From assembly GCA_964036045.1 (NCBI GenBank), contig OZ038382.1, forward strand, positions 129,456,556 to 129,520,555: 64,000 nucleotides of DNA, written 5' to 3'. How positions within the stretch are numbered: position 1 is the stretch's first letter; the number at the start of each line of letters is the position of its first letter. This document shows positions 33,804-45,060 of this stretch, piece after piece. The notes under the pieces were generated by a model that did not search any database, was not told the DNA's origin, and saw nothing but the letters and a program-made list of their open reading frames with translations. The translations under genes were made by a program, and so were the position numbers. This DNA is from Eutreptiella sp. 'Long Island Sound 2002' (taxonomy: Eukaryota > Euglenozoa > Euglenophyceae > Eutreptiales > Eutreptiaceae).

Positions 33804-35199
33804 TTTGCGTCTTTCTGTGTTAAATTGAATTTGCGCACATATTTTCTTTTTTTTTTCGCACAGCGTTCTTTAACAAAAGCCTCTATGAAAAAATCTGGCC
33901 TTTTTCTGTCGTCATTTCTGGTGCGCACGCTGCCGCCGCATTTTGTATTTGGTGTCTGCGTGCGCTCCGTTCCCAGTAACCAATAACGGTTTCCCCAACC
34001 ACAATTTCCTGTTCTGTTTCCGTCCTTAAACGCAGTTAAAAAAAATCCTATCTTTCGGCCAGCGAAGGCTACGGCCGCTATTAGAACTGGACACGTCTGC
34101 CAGTGAGTCGCTGTTGGAGAAAAGCAAATCATTCCTCTGATCCCCTGACAAAAATGACGAAGGTTACAGATGTATAATTGACAGTCACCAGTGGTAGCCT
34201 TGAAAAGGGAATGTAAATACCGGCGTAGCCTGACCTGCCTGCTTCTTCATTTTCTTGTGTGGTTTGAGTGCGCGAGGCCTCGCGCATTGATTTTTTCTGT
34301 CGGACAATGACCTGTGCCGTGTTATATGTGACCAAAACTGTGTCTTCACACACATACACTGCAAAAATCAAATGTGTTTGTCCGTCTGGTACTGTACCTG
34401 CAATGGTACGCGTCATATCGTTCCCCAAAATCAATACATTACGTGACCTGAGTGCGCGAGACCTCGCGCACTCCGGGTGCCTAAATTTGTATTTTATTTT
34501 TACTTTAGAGTATATGTGTTTCACGTAACATCGGAAGTCCGGACATCATTCATTTTCAATGCTCCTTCGTCAACACAACCTGATTTTTAATAACATGTGG
34601 GAGCTGTGTATTTTCACAAGGGCCAGTCCCTAGGGCTTTTATGTTTCGTCACAACCTCTACTTGGAATATCTTGAGTGCGCGAGGCCTCAAGCACTCAGA
34701 ACGCCGTAAAACATAAAACGTTGCAGCCTTTAGGAACAAGGAGTTGTGCAAGACTAAGAAAAGCAATTTGTTTCACTACGCCGAAAAACACTTTCATCAT
34801 ACATGCAAAAAAAACGTTTTTATGCCCTGTTGTGAACCGCCCCTTTTCTGCGCGTTCGACGCGCAAAACAGGGTGCAGTTTGCGTGGGCTAAGATCATCT
34901 TCCACACCTAGGATTTTATGAGGTACGGGAATCCCGTAACTGAACCGTCCAAAAACTGCCGCGATTGCAATTTACGGCCCGCCGCAACACAATTTTGCCG
35001 AGGTTTTGGTGAGTTGTGCCAAATCTGTGCGCATCTGCCCGGATTTAGATAGCGCAATCAGTAAAATACGATGTTATCTAGTTGCTGTATTGAAATAACG
35101 TCAATTGCATTACCAGATGTCCAGATAAGCCTAAAATAAGATCATTTTTGCCCATTGTTGCCACTTTTGGGCCACAAACGGTCATTTCAATGATGTCCT
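33804..35199. other. upstream region with three further palindromes, no assigned gene
   Basis: Palindrome copies lie at 34,268-34,287, 34,452-34,471 (GAGACCTC centre) and 34,676-34,695 (AAGCAC right arm). A minus-strand frame at 34,129-34,524 contains intron-like acceptors (CCATTGCAG at 34,399, TTTTTGCAG near 34,358), so this may be 5' exons and introns of the same gene or a neighbour. 33,776-34,132 is an open minus-strand frame, rich in Lys and Arg, of unclear status. 34,930-35,199 shows nothing recognisable. Confidence 0.5.
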
Positions 35200-36890
35200 C
35201 GTGGTGTCACGAGATTGGTAGATGATAAAGTTTGTCCCTAGTGCCCTGTGAGGCTAGGCAAGCAATGATCTGTGCCCGTGCCTGCCCTATACCCAAAATA
35301 ATAATCCGGAGGGTGCCAAGAAGCGCCCAAACTAGGTATGTTTGCACTTTTGCACACATAAATGTTGATTAAAGTGATACGGTCGTGCTTTTGTGTGATT
35401 TCAAATTGATCACCTTTGTCGCCTGTGCTACGTGAGGCTTGGCAAGCAACAATTTGTGACCGTGCATGCCCTTTACTCAACGTTATGGCCCGGAGGGTGC
35501 CAAAAAAGGCCCCAAACAGCCATATTTGCACTTTTGAACACAACAATGTTGATTAAAGTGATACGGTCGCGCTTTGGTGTGATTTCAAATTGATGAAATG
35601 TGTCCCTAGTGCTAGGTGAGGTTTGGCAAGCAATGATTTCTGCCCGTCCATGCCCTTTACTCAAGATAATAATCGAGAGGGTACCAAAAAACGCCTCAAA
35701 CGGCTACCTTTGCACTTTTAAACACATAGATGTTGATTGAAGTGATACGGTCTTGCTTTTGTGTGATTTCAAATTGATCAAGTTTGTGCCCTCTGCTACG
35801 TGAGGCTTGGCAAGCAACAAATTGTGACTGTGCATGCCTTTTACTCAAGGTTATGGCCCGGAGGGTGCCAGAAAAGGCCCCAATCAGCTATATTTGCACT
35901 TTTGAACACAATAATGTTGATTAAAGTGATACGGTCGCGCTTTGGTGTGATTTCAAATTAATGAAATGTCTCCCTAGTGCTAGGTGAGGTTTGACAAGCA
36001 ATGATTTCTGCCCGTCCATGCCCTTTACCCAGGATAATAATCGAGAGGGTACCAAAAAATGCCTCAAAAAGCTACCTTTGCAATTTTAAACACATAGATG
36101 TTGATTAAAGTGATACGGTCATGCTTTTGTGTGATTTCAAATTGATCAAGTTTGTGCTCTCTGCTACGTGAGGCTTGGTAAGCAACAAATTGTGACTGTG
36201 CATGCCTTTTACTCAAGGTTATGGCCCGGAGGGTGTCAAAGAAGGCCCCAATCAGCTATATTTGCACTTTTGAACACAATAATGTTGATTAAAGTGATAC
36301 GGTTGCGCTTTGGTGTGAGTTCAAATTGATGGAATGTGTCCTTAGTACTAGGTGAGGTTTGGCAAGCAATGATTTGTGCCCGTCCATGCCCTTTACCGGA
36401 GATATAAATCGAGAGGGTAACAAAAAACGCCTCAAACAGCTATCTTTGCACTTTTGAACACATAAATCTTGATTAAAGTGATACGGTCATGCTTTGGTGT
36501 GATTTCAAATTGATCACGTTTGTTCCCTGTGCTACGTGAGGCTTGGCAAGCAACAATTTGTGACCGTGCATGCCCTTTACTCAAGGTTATGGCCCGGAGG
36601 GTGCCAAAAAAGTCCCCAAACAGCTATATTTGCACTTTTGAACACAATAATGTTGATTAAAGTGATACGGTCGCGCTTTGGTGTGATTTCAAATTGATGG
36701 ATTGTGTCCCCAGCGCTGAGTGGGGCTTGGCAAGCAATGATGTGTGCCCCTGCATGCCCTTTACCCAGGATAATAATCCAGAGGGTGCCAAAAAACGCCC
36801 AAAACAGCTATATTTGCACTTTTGAACACAGAAATGTTGATTAAAGTGATACGGTCATGCGTTCGTGTAATTCCAAATTGATCTTGTTTG
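35200..36890. repeat. 186-bp satellite with strictly alternating A and B monomers
   Basis: The phrase GTGATACGGT recurs at about 35,374, 35,559, 35,741, 35,926, 36,111, 36,294, 36,476, 36,662 and 36,848 (period 182-186 bp). Two types alternate without exception. Type A has GATCA(C/A)GTTTGT, GCTACGTGAGG and CAACAA. Type B has GATG(A/G)AATGTGTCC, GTGCTAGGTGAGG and CAATGAT. The higher-order unit is therefore a dimer of about 370 bp. The array ends sharply at about 36,890 and resumes at 40,985. Confidence 0.92.
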
Positions 36891-38079
36891 TCCCCTCACC
36901 TTTGATTTTACCGGGCACAAAGTGGCCAAAACCCGGATTCTATCCAAATGGTTGACAAAATTGACACATCTTTGTTGTGTATTAAGCTTGTTCTGAAGGT
37001 TTTGTGGTTTTTGCCTATCATTCATAATAAGAGTTGACGCATGGCTCATTTTGAGTGCCAAGATGTCATGCACATCCAATATTTCGGGCAAAACAAAAAC
37101 TCAATTTGTGTGGAGAAATGAATTACTTACTTCCTCCAACACAATACAAAATGGAAACCATTGCAATGTATGTAGACAACATAGATTGACCCTGATCTAC
37201 ACACGATCCAGATTGTCCTTGTGCTTTTTGTCTTGCACCATGCAGTTATAATGTGATATGCTCGTCAATACCCCAACTTTTCATAACAAACATTTCACCA
37301 AAAAAATCATACAGCTGCACGATGCACATTCGAGCTTCAAATTATTGCTGTGTGCTGTACCTTCAGTTCAGGGTTCAAAAACAGCTGTAATCAGTTTACT
37401 GACATATGCAGAACAGACAACTAGCTGCACCGTACCACCTACACAGCTGCAGAGCTGCACAGCAATCTGCACAGCTGCACGATGCACATTCGAACTTCAA
37501 AGCATTGCTGTGTGCTGTACCTTCAGTTGAGGGTTCAAAAAAAGCAGCAATCAGTTTACTGACATATGCACACCAGACAACTGGCTGCACCGTACCGCCT
37601 AACTACCATCAACGAATCGTAATATGCAAAATGAGTCTTGCACATGCAAAACCACTGCATGTCAGCATAACAGCAACAACTAATGGATGCAGGAAATGCC
37701 TGTGCTGCCATCAATTATTGCCAAGCACGCAGTGGGTTGTTGCACTTCAGCGGGTTGCTGATAAATATTAACTGGTGAAGCAACAGAAAAATTGTCATCG
37801 CTGTGTGGTGTACCTTCAGCAGATGGTTCAAAAACAGCTGTAATCAATTAACTTACAAATTCAGAAGAGGCCACTGATTGAACTGTAACTCTGACTACAA
37901 TCAACGAATCGTAATATGCAAAATGAGTCTTGCAGCTGCAAAGTCGCTGCATTTCAGCAACAGCTAATGGATGGAGGAACACAAAAAAACATGCAGTGCG
38001 CTCCATGCCTCTGGTGTCAGCAAACTTGGCACAATGTGCAGTGGGTTGTTGTGCAGCATTGGTTTGCTGAGAAATAATC
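36891..38079. repeat. spacer with partial repeats around GCTGTGTG-TGTACCTTCAG
   Basis: 36,891-37,290 has no recognisable feature. From 37,300 a unit with CTGCACGATGCACATTCGA and TGTACCTTCAGTT...GGTTCAAAAA occurs twice (period about 160 bp) and a partial third copy lies near 37,800. The phrase ACGAATCGTAATATGCAAAATGAG is present at about 37,610 and 37,907. No coding frame is supported on the plus strand. Confidence 0.6.
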
Positions 38080-39004
38080 ACTGATCGCTGTTGCTGCTGC
38101 ATCCTTCTTCGGCACCACCATGCTCCCTTCATCGCCCACATCTCCGCTGTCGCTGCTCACATGGATGTCCGCAGCACTATCGAGCCTCCGATTGCCTTTG
38201 GCCTGAAGACGACACAAAGCGAACAATGACGGGCAGGGCGCAATTTGTGTATCGTGTATGAAAATGGATAGGCGGGCAAACACCAAGCAATGTATGTAGC
38301 GCGTGTGATGAGAAAAAAGGTGGGGATTCTGCATTGCTTGTGTGGCTATCATGAGAAGAGGAGGGGGGGTGCGGGTGGTTGAGGTTGGGACAAACCTACA
38401 GTGATGGTGTGATCACACCCCGTGCTGGGCACCTGGTGGCCCTCTGCCCATAGTGCCAGCCCTAAGGCAGAATCCTCCACACCGATCTCCATTCCTATTG
38501 GACACTTCCAGTGGGGCGTACTAGGGCAACGCATCACAAATTCCTTGTCGTGCCCATGGCAATGTTCGCCCCCCTCCGTGTTGAGGCCTTGCAAATTCCC
38601 ATGCCACTCCAGCCAGGACTGGTAGTGGCAGAGAAAATAGCGCACTTGCGCTGTAATTCGTTCCTTCGGGAGACCCAATTGGATATACAATGCATGGAGC
38701 CGGTCACAATCAGCATTGCGAGTGCTCACTCTAGATGGATTCCATGATCTGCCAGCCGGCGGAGCTCACTGACATAAAACACCAAATCATCAACTACATG
38801 TGCACAAGCACGCCCAAAGAGCCCTGCTAAAGCAACCCAGAACTCCTCCGTGTCCAGCAATGCCTTTGCTTGGTTATTGGACAGCTTCCATCCAAATCCA
38901 CCACCAGCAGCACAGATCTCCACTTGCAGTTCAAGAATGACGAAGTCAACTGAAATCCACCAAAACCAGCAGCCCCAGGTCACGGGAATCAGAGTGAAGC
39001 CCAA
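38080..39004 (-). pseudogene. unidentified minus-strand coding remnant, two or three exons
   Basis: Reading on the minus strand: 38,726-39,004 gives DTEEFWVALAGLFGRACAHVVDDLVFYVSELRRLADHG; a one-base shift near 38,728 leads to 38,349-38,729 with RLHALYIQLGLPKERITAQ and CHYQSWLEWHGNLQG. After a gap, an acceptor CGTCTTCAG at 38,203 opens an exon with AKGNRRLDSAADIHVSSD and GSMVVPKKDAAATA. Composition and phase suggest a true protein. I recognise no domain. The 5' end runs into the 430-bp duplication at 38,893. It could be a host gene fragment or a DNA-transposon relic. Confidence 0.4.
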
Positions 39005-39722
39005 CCAGGATGCCCAAAACGACCTCGGAGGTCACGAAACCCAGAGTGGAATCCAAAAAGCAGGCCCAAAAGGACCTTCAGTGAAGCCTGTTGCGCAGCG
39101 CCAGAGTGCAGCAGCCCATTGCAGAGCACCACGGTGCAGAAGTGGAGGGCAACGCGAAGCAGGTGAAGAATGCCCGTAGGTGGAAGGTCATCGAAATCAG
39201 GCCCATGCCCTAAGTCAACTCGAAGTATACTGTGCACGGAAGTGGAAAACCAGGAGTGACACAAAACAGGCAGCAGCAGCATGCCGTTCACCGGAGTGTG
39301 GCAACACAAAACGCACTTGCTGCAAATCCACCACCAGCAGCACAGATCTCCACTTGCAGTTCAAGAATGACGAAGTCAACTGAAATCCACCAAAACCAGC
39401 AGCCCCAGGTCACCGAAATCAGAGTGAAGCCCAACCAGGATTCCCAAAACGACCTCGAAGGTCACGAAACCCAGAGTGAAATCCAAAAAGCAGGCCCAAA
39501 AGGACCTTCAGTGAAGCCTGTTGCGCAGCGCCAGAGTGCAGCAGCCCATTGCAGACCACCACGGTGCAGAAGTGGAGGGCAACGCGAAGCAGGTGAAGAA
39601 TGCCCGTAGGTGGAAGGTCATCGAAATCAGGCCCATGCCCAAAGTCAACTCGAAGTATACTGTGCACGGAAGTGGAAAACCAGGAGTGACACAAAACAGG
39701 TAGCAGCAGCATGCCGTTCACC
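38893..39722. repeat. 430-bp direct tandem duplication
   Basis: 38,893-39,322 is repeated at 39,323-39,722 or slightly beyond, with only a handful of differences (for example GTCACGGGAATC against GTCACCGAAATC). Near identity points to a recent unequal exchange. The first copy overlaps the 5' end of the coding remnant to its left. Confidence 0.9.
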
Positions 39723-39749
39723 GGCAGTACACATCCAGTTCCTTACAGC

Positions 39750-40310
39750 AGTTCTCACCCATTCAAGACAGCTTGAACCACCACTGCACCACAAACCGAG
39801 TTCTCAGTTACCCATTCACCTCAATTCTCAACTTAATTTCAAAAACCTGGGCCAACCTTTGTGACACGAAGTTCTTTAGCGCCTTGTACGCTGCGACCAG
39901 TTCAAACCGAGTTCTCAGTTAACCACACACCTTAGTTCTCAGTGTCATTTCAAAAACCTTTGTGACGCGAAGTTCTTTAGCGCCTCGTACGGTGCGACCA
40001 GTTCAAAACGAGTTCTCAGTTAACCACACACCTCAGTTCTCATCGTCATTTCAAAAGCCTGTGGCAACCTTTGTGAAGCAAAGTTCTTTGGAGCCTCGTA
40101 CGCTGCAACCAGTTCAAGCCGAGTTCTGAGTTACCTGCACACCTCAGTTCTCAAAGTCAGTTCAAAAATCTGTGCCAACCTTTGTGAAGCAAAGTTCTTT
40201 TGAGCATCGTAGGGTGGGACCAGTTCAAACTGATTTCTCAGTTAACCACACACCTCAGTTCTCAATGTCACTTCAAACACCTGCCAACCTTTGTGAAGCC
40301 TAGTTCTTTT
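39750..40310. repeat. 110-bp tandem repeat, five copies
   Basis: The marker AGTTCTTT occurs at about 39,870, 39,971, 40,082, 40,193 and 40,301 (periods 101-111 bp). It is followed in each copy by CGTACG-TGCGACCAGTTCAAACCGAGTTCTCAGTTA and TCATTTCAAAAACCTG-like segments. Confidence 0.85.
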
Positions 40311-40984
40311 GAGCATTGTGCGGTGCAAAGGGCCCGTGCCTGCAAGTTTGAGACTATTTGCCAAAGATGAGCTACAAAGCCTGACCGTTGGAATGGGTAC
40401 TTCTGCACCACAGGAGATCCCTTTTCAGGGAGAGTCAAGGGTTGCAGAACAGGCTTTGCAACAAATCAGGCAAATAGTAAACTCACAGAGCCAAGACTGG
40501 GCAAAGAAGGCACAACACAAGCAAGTGCACAGCACGTCAACTGTCAACTGTTCCGAAACCTTGACCAGCAACACAAATCAAGTCCCAGGGACCTCAGTTC
40601 AACGTTGTGTTTGCAAGCAAAGCAAAACAAAGGCAATTGCAAAGCATTAGTCAGAAATGTTGTGTCAAAATTTAGCAGTCAATAGCCGGAAATGTCCGGA
40701 TCGATCTGCACTACAGCTGAGCAGCACAAAAATAGCAGAACAACAATATTAAAACGACTTTTGGCAGGCATCTTTAGATTCAACCACAGCATTGTAATGT
40801 TTTGACACATCCACACTTTTGTGCCAAGGAAGCAAATGTATTCAAGCAATGGATTTTGCAAAAATTCATGTTTGAACGACAAATTTTTGGCACCGCGGCC
40901 GTTTCAGATCCAGTGGGCCGTTTCAGATCCAGTGCGGTAGCGTAAATGCGGTTTTGGCCGCAGAATGCCCCACAAAATCATAGG
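40311..40984. other. no supported gene
   Basis: A 113-codon plus-strand frame (40,309-40,650) has no motif, and its start lies inside the last unit of the 110-bp repeat. The rest is AT-rich single-copy sequence within the window. Confidence 0.4.
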
Positions 40985-41800
40985 TGCTGTGCTACGTGAG
41001 GCTTGGCAAGCACCAATTTGTGACCGTGCATGCCCTTTACTCAAGGTTATGGCCCGAAAAGTGCCCAAAAAGTGCCTGAAGTGCCCAAACAGCTATATTT
41101 GCACTTTTGACCACAATAATGTTGATTAAAGTGATACGGCTCCGCTTTCGTGTGATTGCAAATTGATGAAATGTGTCCTTAGTGCTAGGTGAGGCTTGGC
41201 AAGCAATGATTTGTGCCCGTGCATGCCCTTCACCGGAGATAACAATCCGAAGGGTGCCAAAAAACGCCCAAAACAGGTATGTTTGCACTTTTGAACACAT
41301 AGATGTTGATTAAACTGATACAGTCATGCTTTCGTGTGATTTCTCATTGATCACGTTTGTCGCCTGTGCTACCTGAGGCTTCGCAAGCAACAATTTGTGA
41401 CTGTGCATGCCCTTTACTCAAGGTTTCTGGCCCGGAGCGTGCCAAAGAAGGCCCCAAACAGCTATGTTTGATCTTTCGAACACAATAATGTTGATTGAAG
41501 TGATACGGTCGCGCTTTTGTGTGACTTCCAATTGATGAAATGTGTCCATAGTGCTTGCTGAGGCTTGGCAAGCAATCATTTTTTCCCGTGCATGCCCTTT
41601 ACTCAATGTTGCAGTCCGGATGGTGCAAAAGAAGGCCCAAAAAAGTTATTGTTGCACCTTGGAACACATAAATGTTGATGAAAGTGCTATCGCGGCCCGT
41701 GTGTGTGATTTAAAGTTGTTCAAGTTGGTCCCTAGCGCTAGGTGAGGCTAGACAATGAACAATATGTGCCTATGCATGCTCTTTACTCCAGAATGCCAAC
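40985..41800. repeat. second block of the A/B 186-bp satellite
   Basis: Begins with a type A half (GCTACGTGAGGCTTGGCAAGC) and continues B (about 41,130), A (41,317), B (41,500), ending with a diverged unit near 41,690. Same orientation and same alternation as 35,200-36,890. The intervening 4 kb may have been inserted into one array, or the two blocks may have separated by rearrangement. Confidence 0.85.
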
Positions 41801-41948
41801 CAGAGGATGCAAAGAAAAGCTCAAAACAACTGTATTTGCACACACACCATCATTAGATTTGCAAATGCTGTAATCGTCAGAGCCACACTCCTTTGGCACT
41901 GCCTGTCAGAAAAAAAAGGAATCTGCCTTGTACCTGAGCGCATACAAG

Positions 41949-41957
41949 CTGCGTTTG
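41949..41957. repeat. target-site duplication CTGCGTTTG, left copy
   Basis: CTGCGTTTG here is repeated at 43,984-43,992, directly after the (CCTA)4 tail of the composite element. Confidence 0.82.
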
Positions 41958-43983
41958 CACACAGGAACCTCCGCCAGGAGTGGCGAGGGACCAACCACAC
42001 CACACACCAGCCACAACCCCACCAACACACCACCGCCACACACCACACACCACACGTCACCGCCGCCAGCGGACCCCAGCCAGGAGTGGCGGGGACCGCC
42101 CACCACCACCGGCAGCGAAACCCAGCCAGGAGTGGCGGGGAGTAGCACATAGGAACCTTCGCCAGGAGTGGCGAGGGACCAACCACACCACACACCAGCC
42201 ACAACCCCACCAACACACCGGCGCCACACACCACACACCACACACCACACACCACACACCACCGCCGCCAGCGGACCCCAGCCAGGAGTGGCGGGGACCG
42301 CCCACCACCACCGGCAGAGAAACCCAGGCAGGAGTGGCGGGGAGTAGCACACAGGAACCTCCGCCAGGAGTGGCGAGGGACCAACCACACCACACACCAG
42401 CCACAACCCCACCAACACACCACCGCCACACACCACACACCACACACCACACACCACCGCCGCCAGCGGACCCCAGCCAGGAGTGGCGGGGACCACCCAC
42501 CACCACCGGCAGCGAAACCCAGCCGAGAGTGGCGGGGAGTAGCACACGGGAACCTCTGCCAGGAGTGGCGAGGGACCAACCACCCCGCACACCAGCCACA
42601 ACCCGACCAGCACACCACCGCCACACACCACACACCACACACCACACACCACACACCAACGCTGCCAGCGGACCCCAGCCAGGAGTGGCGGGGACCGCCC
42701 AGCAACCCCCGGCAGCGAAACCCAGCCAGGAGTGGCGGGGAGTAGCACACAGGAACCTCCGCCAGGAGTGGCGAGGGACCAACCACACCACACACCAGCC
42801 ACAACCCCACCAACACACCAGCGCCACACACCACACACCACAAACCACACACCACACACCACCGCCGCCAGCGGACCCCAGCCAGGAGTGGCGGGGACCG
42901 CCCACCACCCCCGGCAGCGAAACCCAGCCAGGAGTGGCGGGGAGTAGCACAAAGGAACCCGCGTCAGGAGTGGCGAGGGACCAACCACACCACACACCAG
43001 CCACAGCCCCACCAACACACCACCGCCACACACCACACACCACAAAGCACACACCACCGCCGCCAGCGGACCCCAGCCAGGAGTCGCGGGGACCGCCCAC
43101 CACCACCGGCAGCGGAACCCAGCCAGGAGTGGCGGGGAGTAGCACACAGGAACCTCCGCCAGGAGTGGCGAGGGACCAACCACACCACACACCAGCCACA
43201 ACCCCACCAACACACCACCACCACACACCACACACCACACACCACACACCACACACCACCGCCGGCAGCGGACCCCAGCCAGGAGTGGCGGGGACCGCCC
43301 ACCACCAGCGGCAGCGAAACCCAGCCACGAGTGGCGGGGAGTAGCAAAAAGAAAAAAAAAAAAAAAAAGAGCCAGCAAAGGGACAACACCACAAACCGCC
43401 CCCAAACACACCCACCCAGGACCCCAGCCAGGATTGGCAGGGTTAAAAAAACCCACACCCAACCGCGAACCGGACCCAAAGACAAACGCCGCACAACAGT
43501 AGGAAACCCAGTGCCCACAGCCCGGGCACTGAGGAAGCCCGTGCCATGCAGGTGACCCGGCCAAACGAGATCGGGAGACCGGGGGTAAGGCTGCATCCTA
43601 AGGCCTGCGCTGCTTTCTGACATGAGGCGGAGCGTGCGACACGCAAGCGCCTCGGAACCCTAGTACCAAGAACATGCATGCATGCCTTGGGAACGGGATA
43701 CGCCAGGAAGTCCGGTGAACCCCTAGGGTTCCGCCCAAAGGAGGGGACGTGCGCAAGCACGGGGGCACACCCTCCTGGCGAGACAAGCACGTCAGGCTGG
43801 CGGCGATCAGCCCTCCCGGTGTTGCCCGGGGCCGCTCTGTTGGGGGCCAACAGACAGGTCTAGCGGGACGTAAGCCGCCTCCCCTCTTCACGCGCGGAGC
43901 CTCTTCCTGTTCGTCACAGGGGCGACGCCAGGGGGAACCATGGGGCGCCTCTCCACGACCGAGTGCACCTACCTACCTACCTA
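41958..43983 (+). mobile_element. complete composite VNTR retroelement, copy B (2,026 bp, 5'-truncated)
   Basis: Bounded by a perfect 9-bp duplication (CTGCGTTTG). Internal order: about 1.4 kb of the 190-bp core-bearing satellite, an A-rich run at 43,347-43,367, a core variant CCAGCCAGGATTGGCAGGG near 43,422, the conserved module 43,489-43,967 and (CCTA)4 at 43,968-43,983. It starts inside the satellite, so compared with copy C it lacks the 5' region, the usual result of incomplete target-primed reverse transcription. No coding sequence for RT or endonuclease is present, so it needs another element's machinery. This layout mirrors the SINE-VNTR-Alu (SVA) design of hominid genomes, without sequence kinship. 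Confidence 0.85.
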
Positions 43984-43992
43984 CTGCGTTTG
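43984..43992. repeat. target-site duplication CTGCGTTTG, right copy
   Basis: Right copy of the 9-bp duplication; see 41,949-41,957. It lies immediately after CCTA unit four, so element and tail are inserted as one piece. Confidence 0.82.
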
Positions 43993-45060
43993 TATGGGTT
44001 GTAAGGTGTGTCCTCCTCATTTAAATGACCCACCATGGGGTAACAAAATGCCCCAATAGTAACAACTTGCTGGGCCGCTGTGTGATTCGGGTCCACATGA
44101 TCTACCTGTTTTACGAGGTCACTGAGGGTGTATTTCTGAAAGGAAGTACGCGTCTGCAATAGGCATGATGGTATTATCTTCACTAAAAAGACATGCAGTT
44201 GGTATGCAAAGGAACCACTGAACGTTGTTACCCCTCCCATGCATTAACACACTGCACCAAACAGAAGCAAGCCACAAATGAGTTCCGAGTTCTGTAATAG
44301 GCATGATTGTATTATCTTCACTAAGGAGACATGCCGTCAGCGTGCAAAGGAACCACTGAAAATTGTTACCGTTCCAATGCTTTGACACACTGCTGCAAAC
44401 AGATGTAGGGCCCCCCACCCTATTTTGCGGGTCTTGAAGTCAAAACAAACGTGTGTTTTGCAAGGTTTGGGAGCAAGTTATTGAGCGTTTCGGAGCCGCC
44501 ATCACCAAAAAAACCGCAATTTTTGCCGAAAAATCGAGGAAAAAAAATGCTTTTTTGTGGCCTAAAACAGTGTTTTTCGGCCCTGAGTGGTCATTTGTAG
44601 GGCCCCATACCCTATTTTCAGGGTGCTGGACTCACAAGAACGTGTGTTGCAATTTTCTGGAGCGGATAATGAAGGCTTTCAGGGCCGCGATCACCAGAAA
44701 ACCGCATTGTTTGGCCAAAAATGGCCGAAAAATGCCATTTTTTGGCCTAAAACAGTATTTTTCGGGCCTGAATGGTCAGAGGTGGGGTCCCATACCCTAT
44801 TATGAGGGTGCGGGAATCAGGAAGGCGTGTATGGCAGGGTTTTGGAGCAAATGATCAAGGGTTCGGGAGCCACCATCACCAAAACACTGCATTTTGTTCC
44901 CAAAAATACCAATTTTTGGCCCAAAACAGCATTTTGGGGGCATGAGTTGTCAGTTGTAGGGCCCCATACCCTATTTGGAATGTGGTGGACTCAGAAAAAT
45001 GTGTTGTGCAAGGTTTTGGAGCAATTTATCCAGTGTTTTGGAACCAGCATCAGCAAAAAA
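43993..45060. repeat. two tandem repeats: 138 bp x2 and about 188 bp x4
   Basis: A 138-bp unit with AATAGGCATGAT and GCAAAGGAACCACTGAA occurs at about 44,158 and 44,296. It is followed by a unit of 170-190 bp whose marker GGGCCCCATACCCTATTTT starts at about 44,407, 44,598, 44,786 and 44,956. Each of these also has an AAAACCGCA...TTTTTGGCC phrase. The CCCTATTTTG-GGG phrase is shared with the repeats at 8,206-9,771. Confidence 0.8.
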
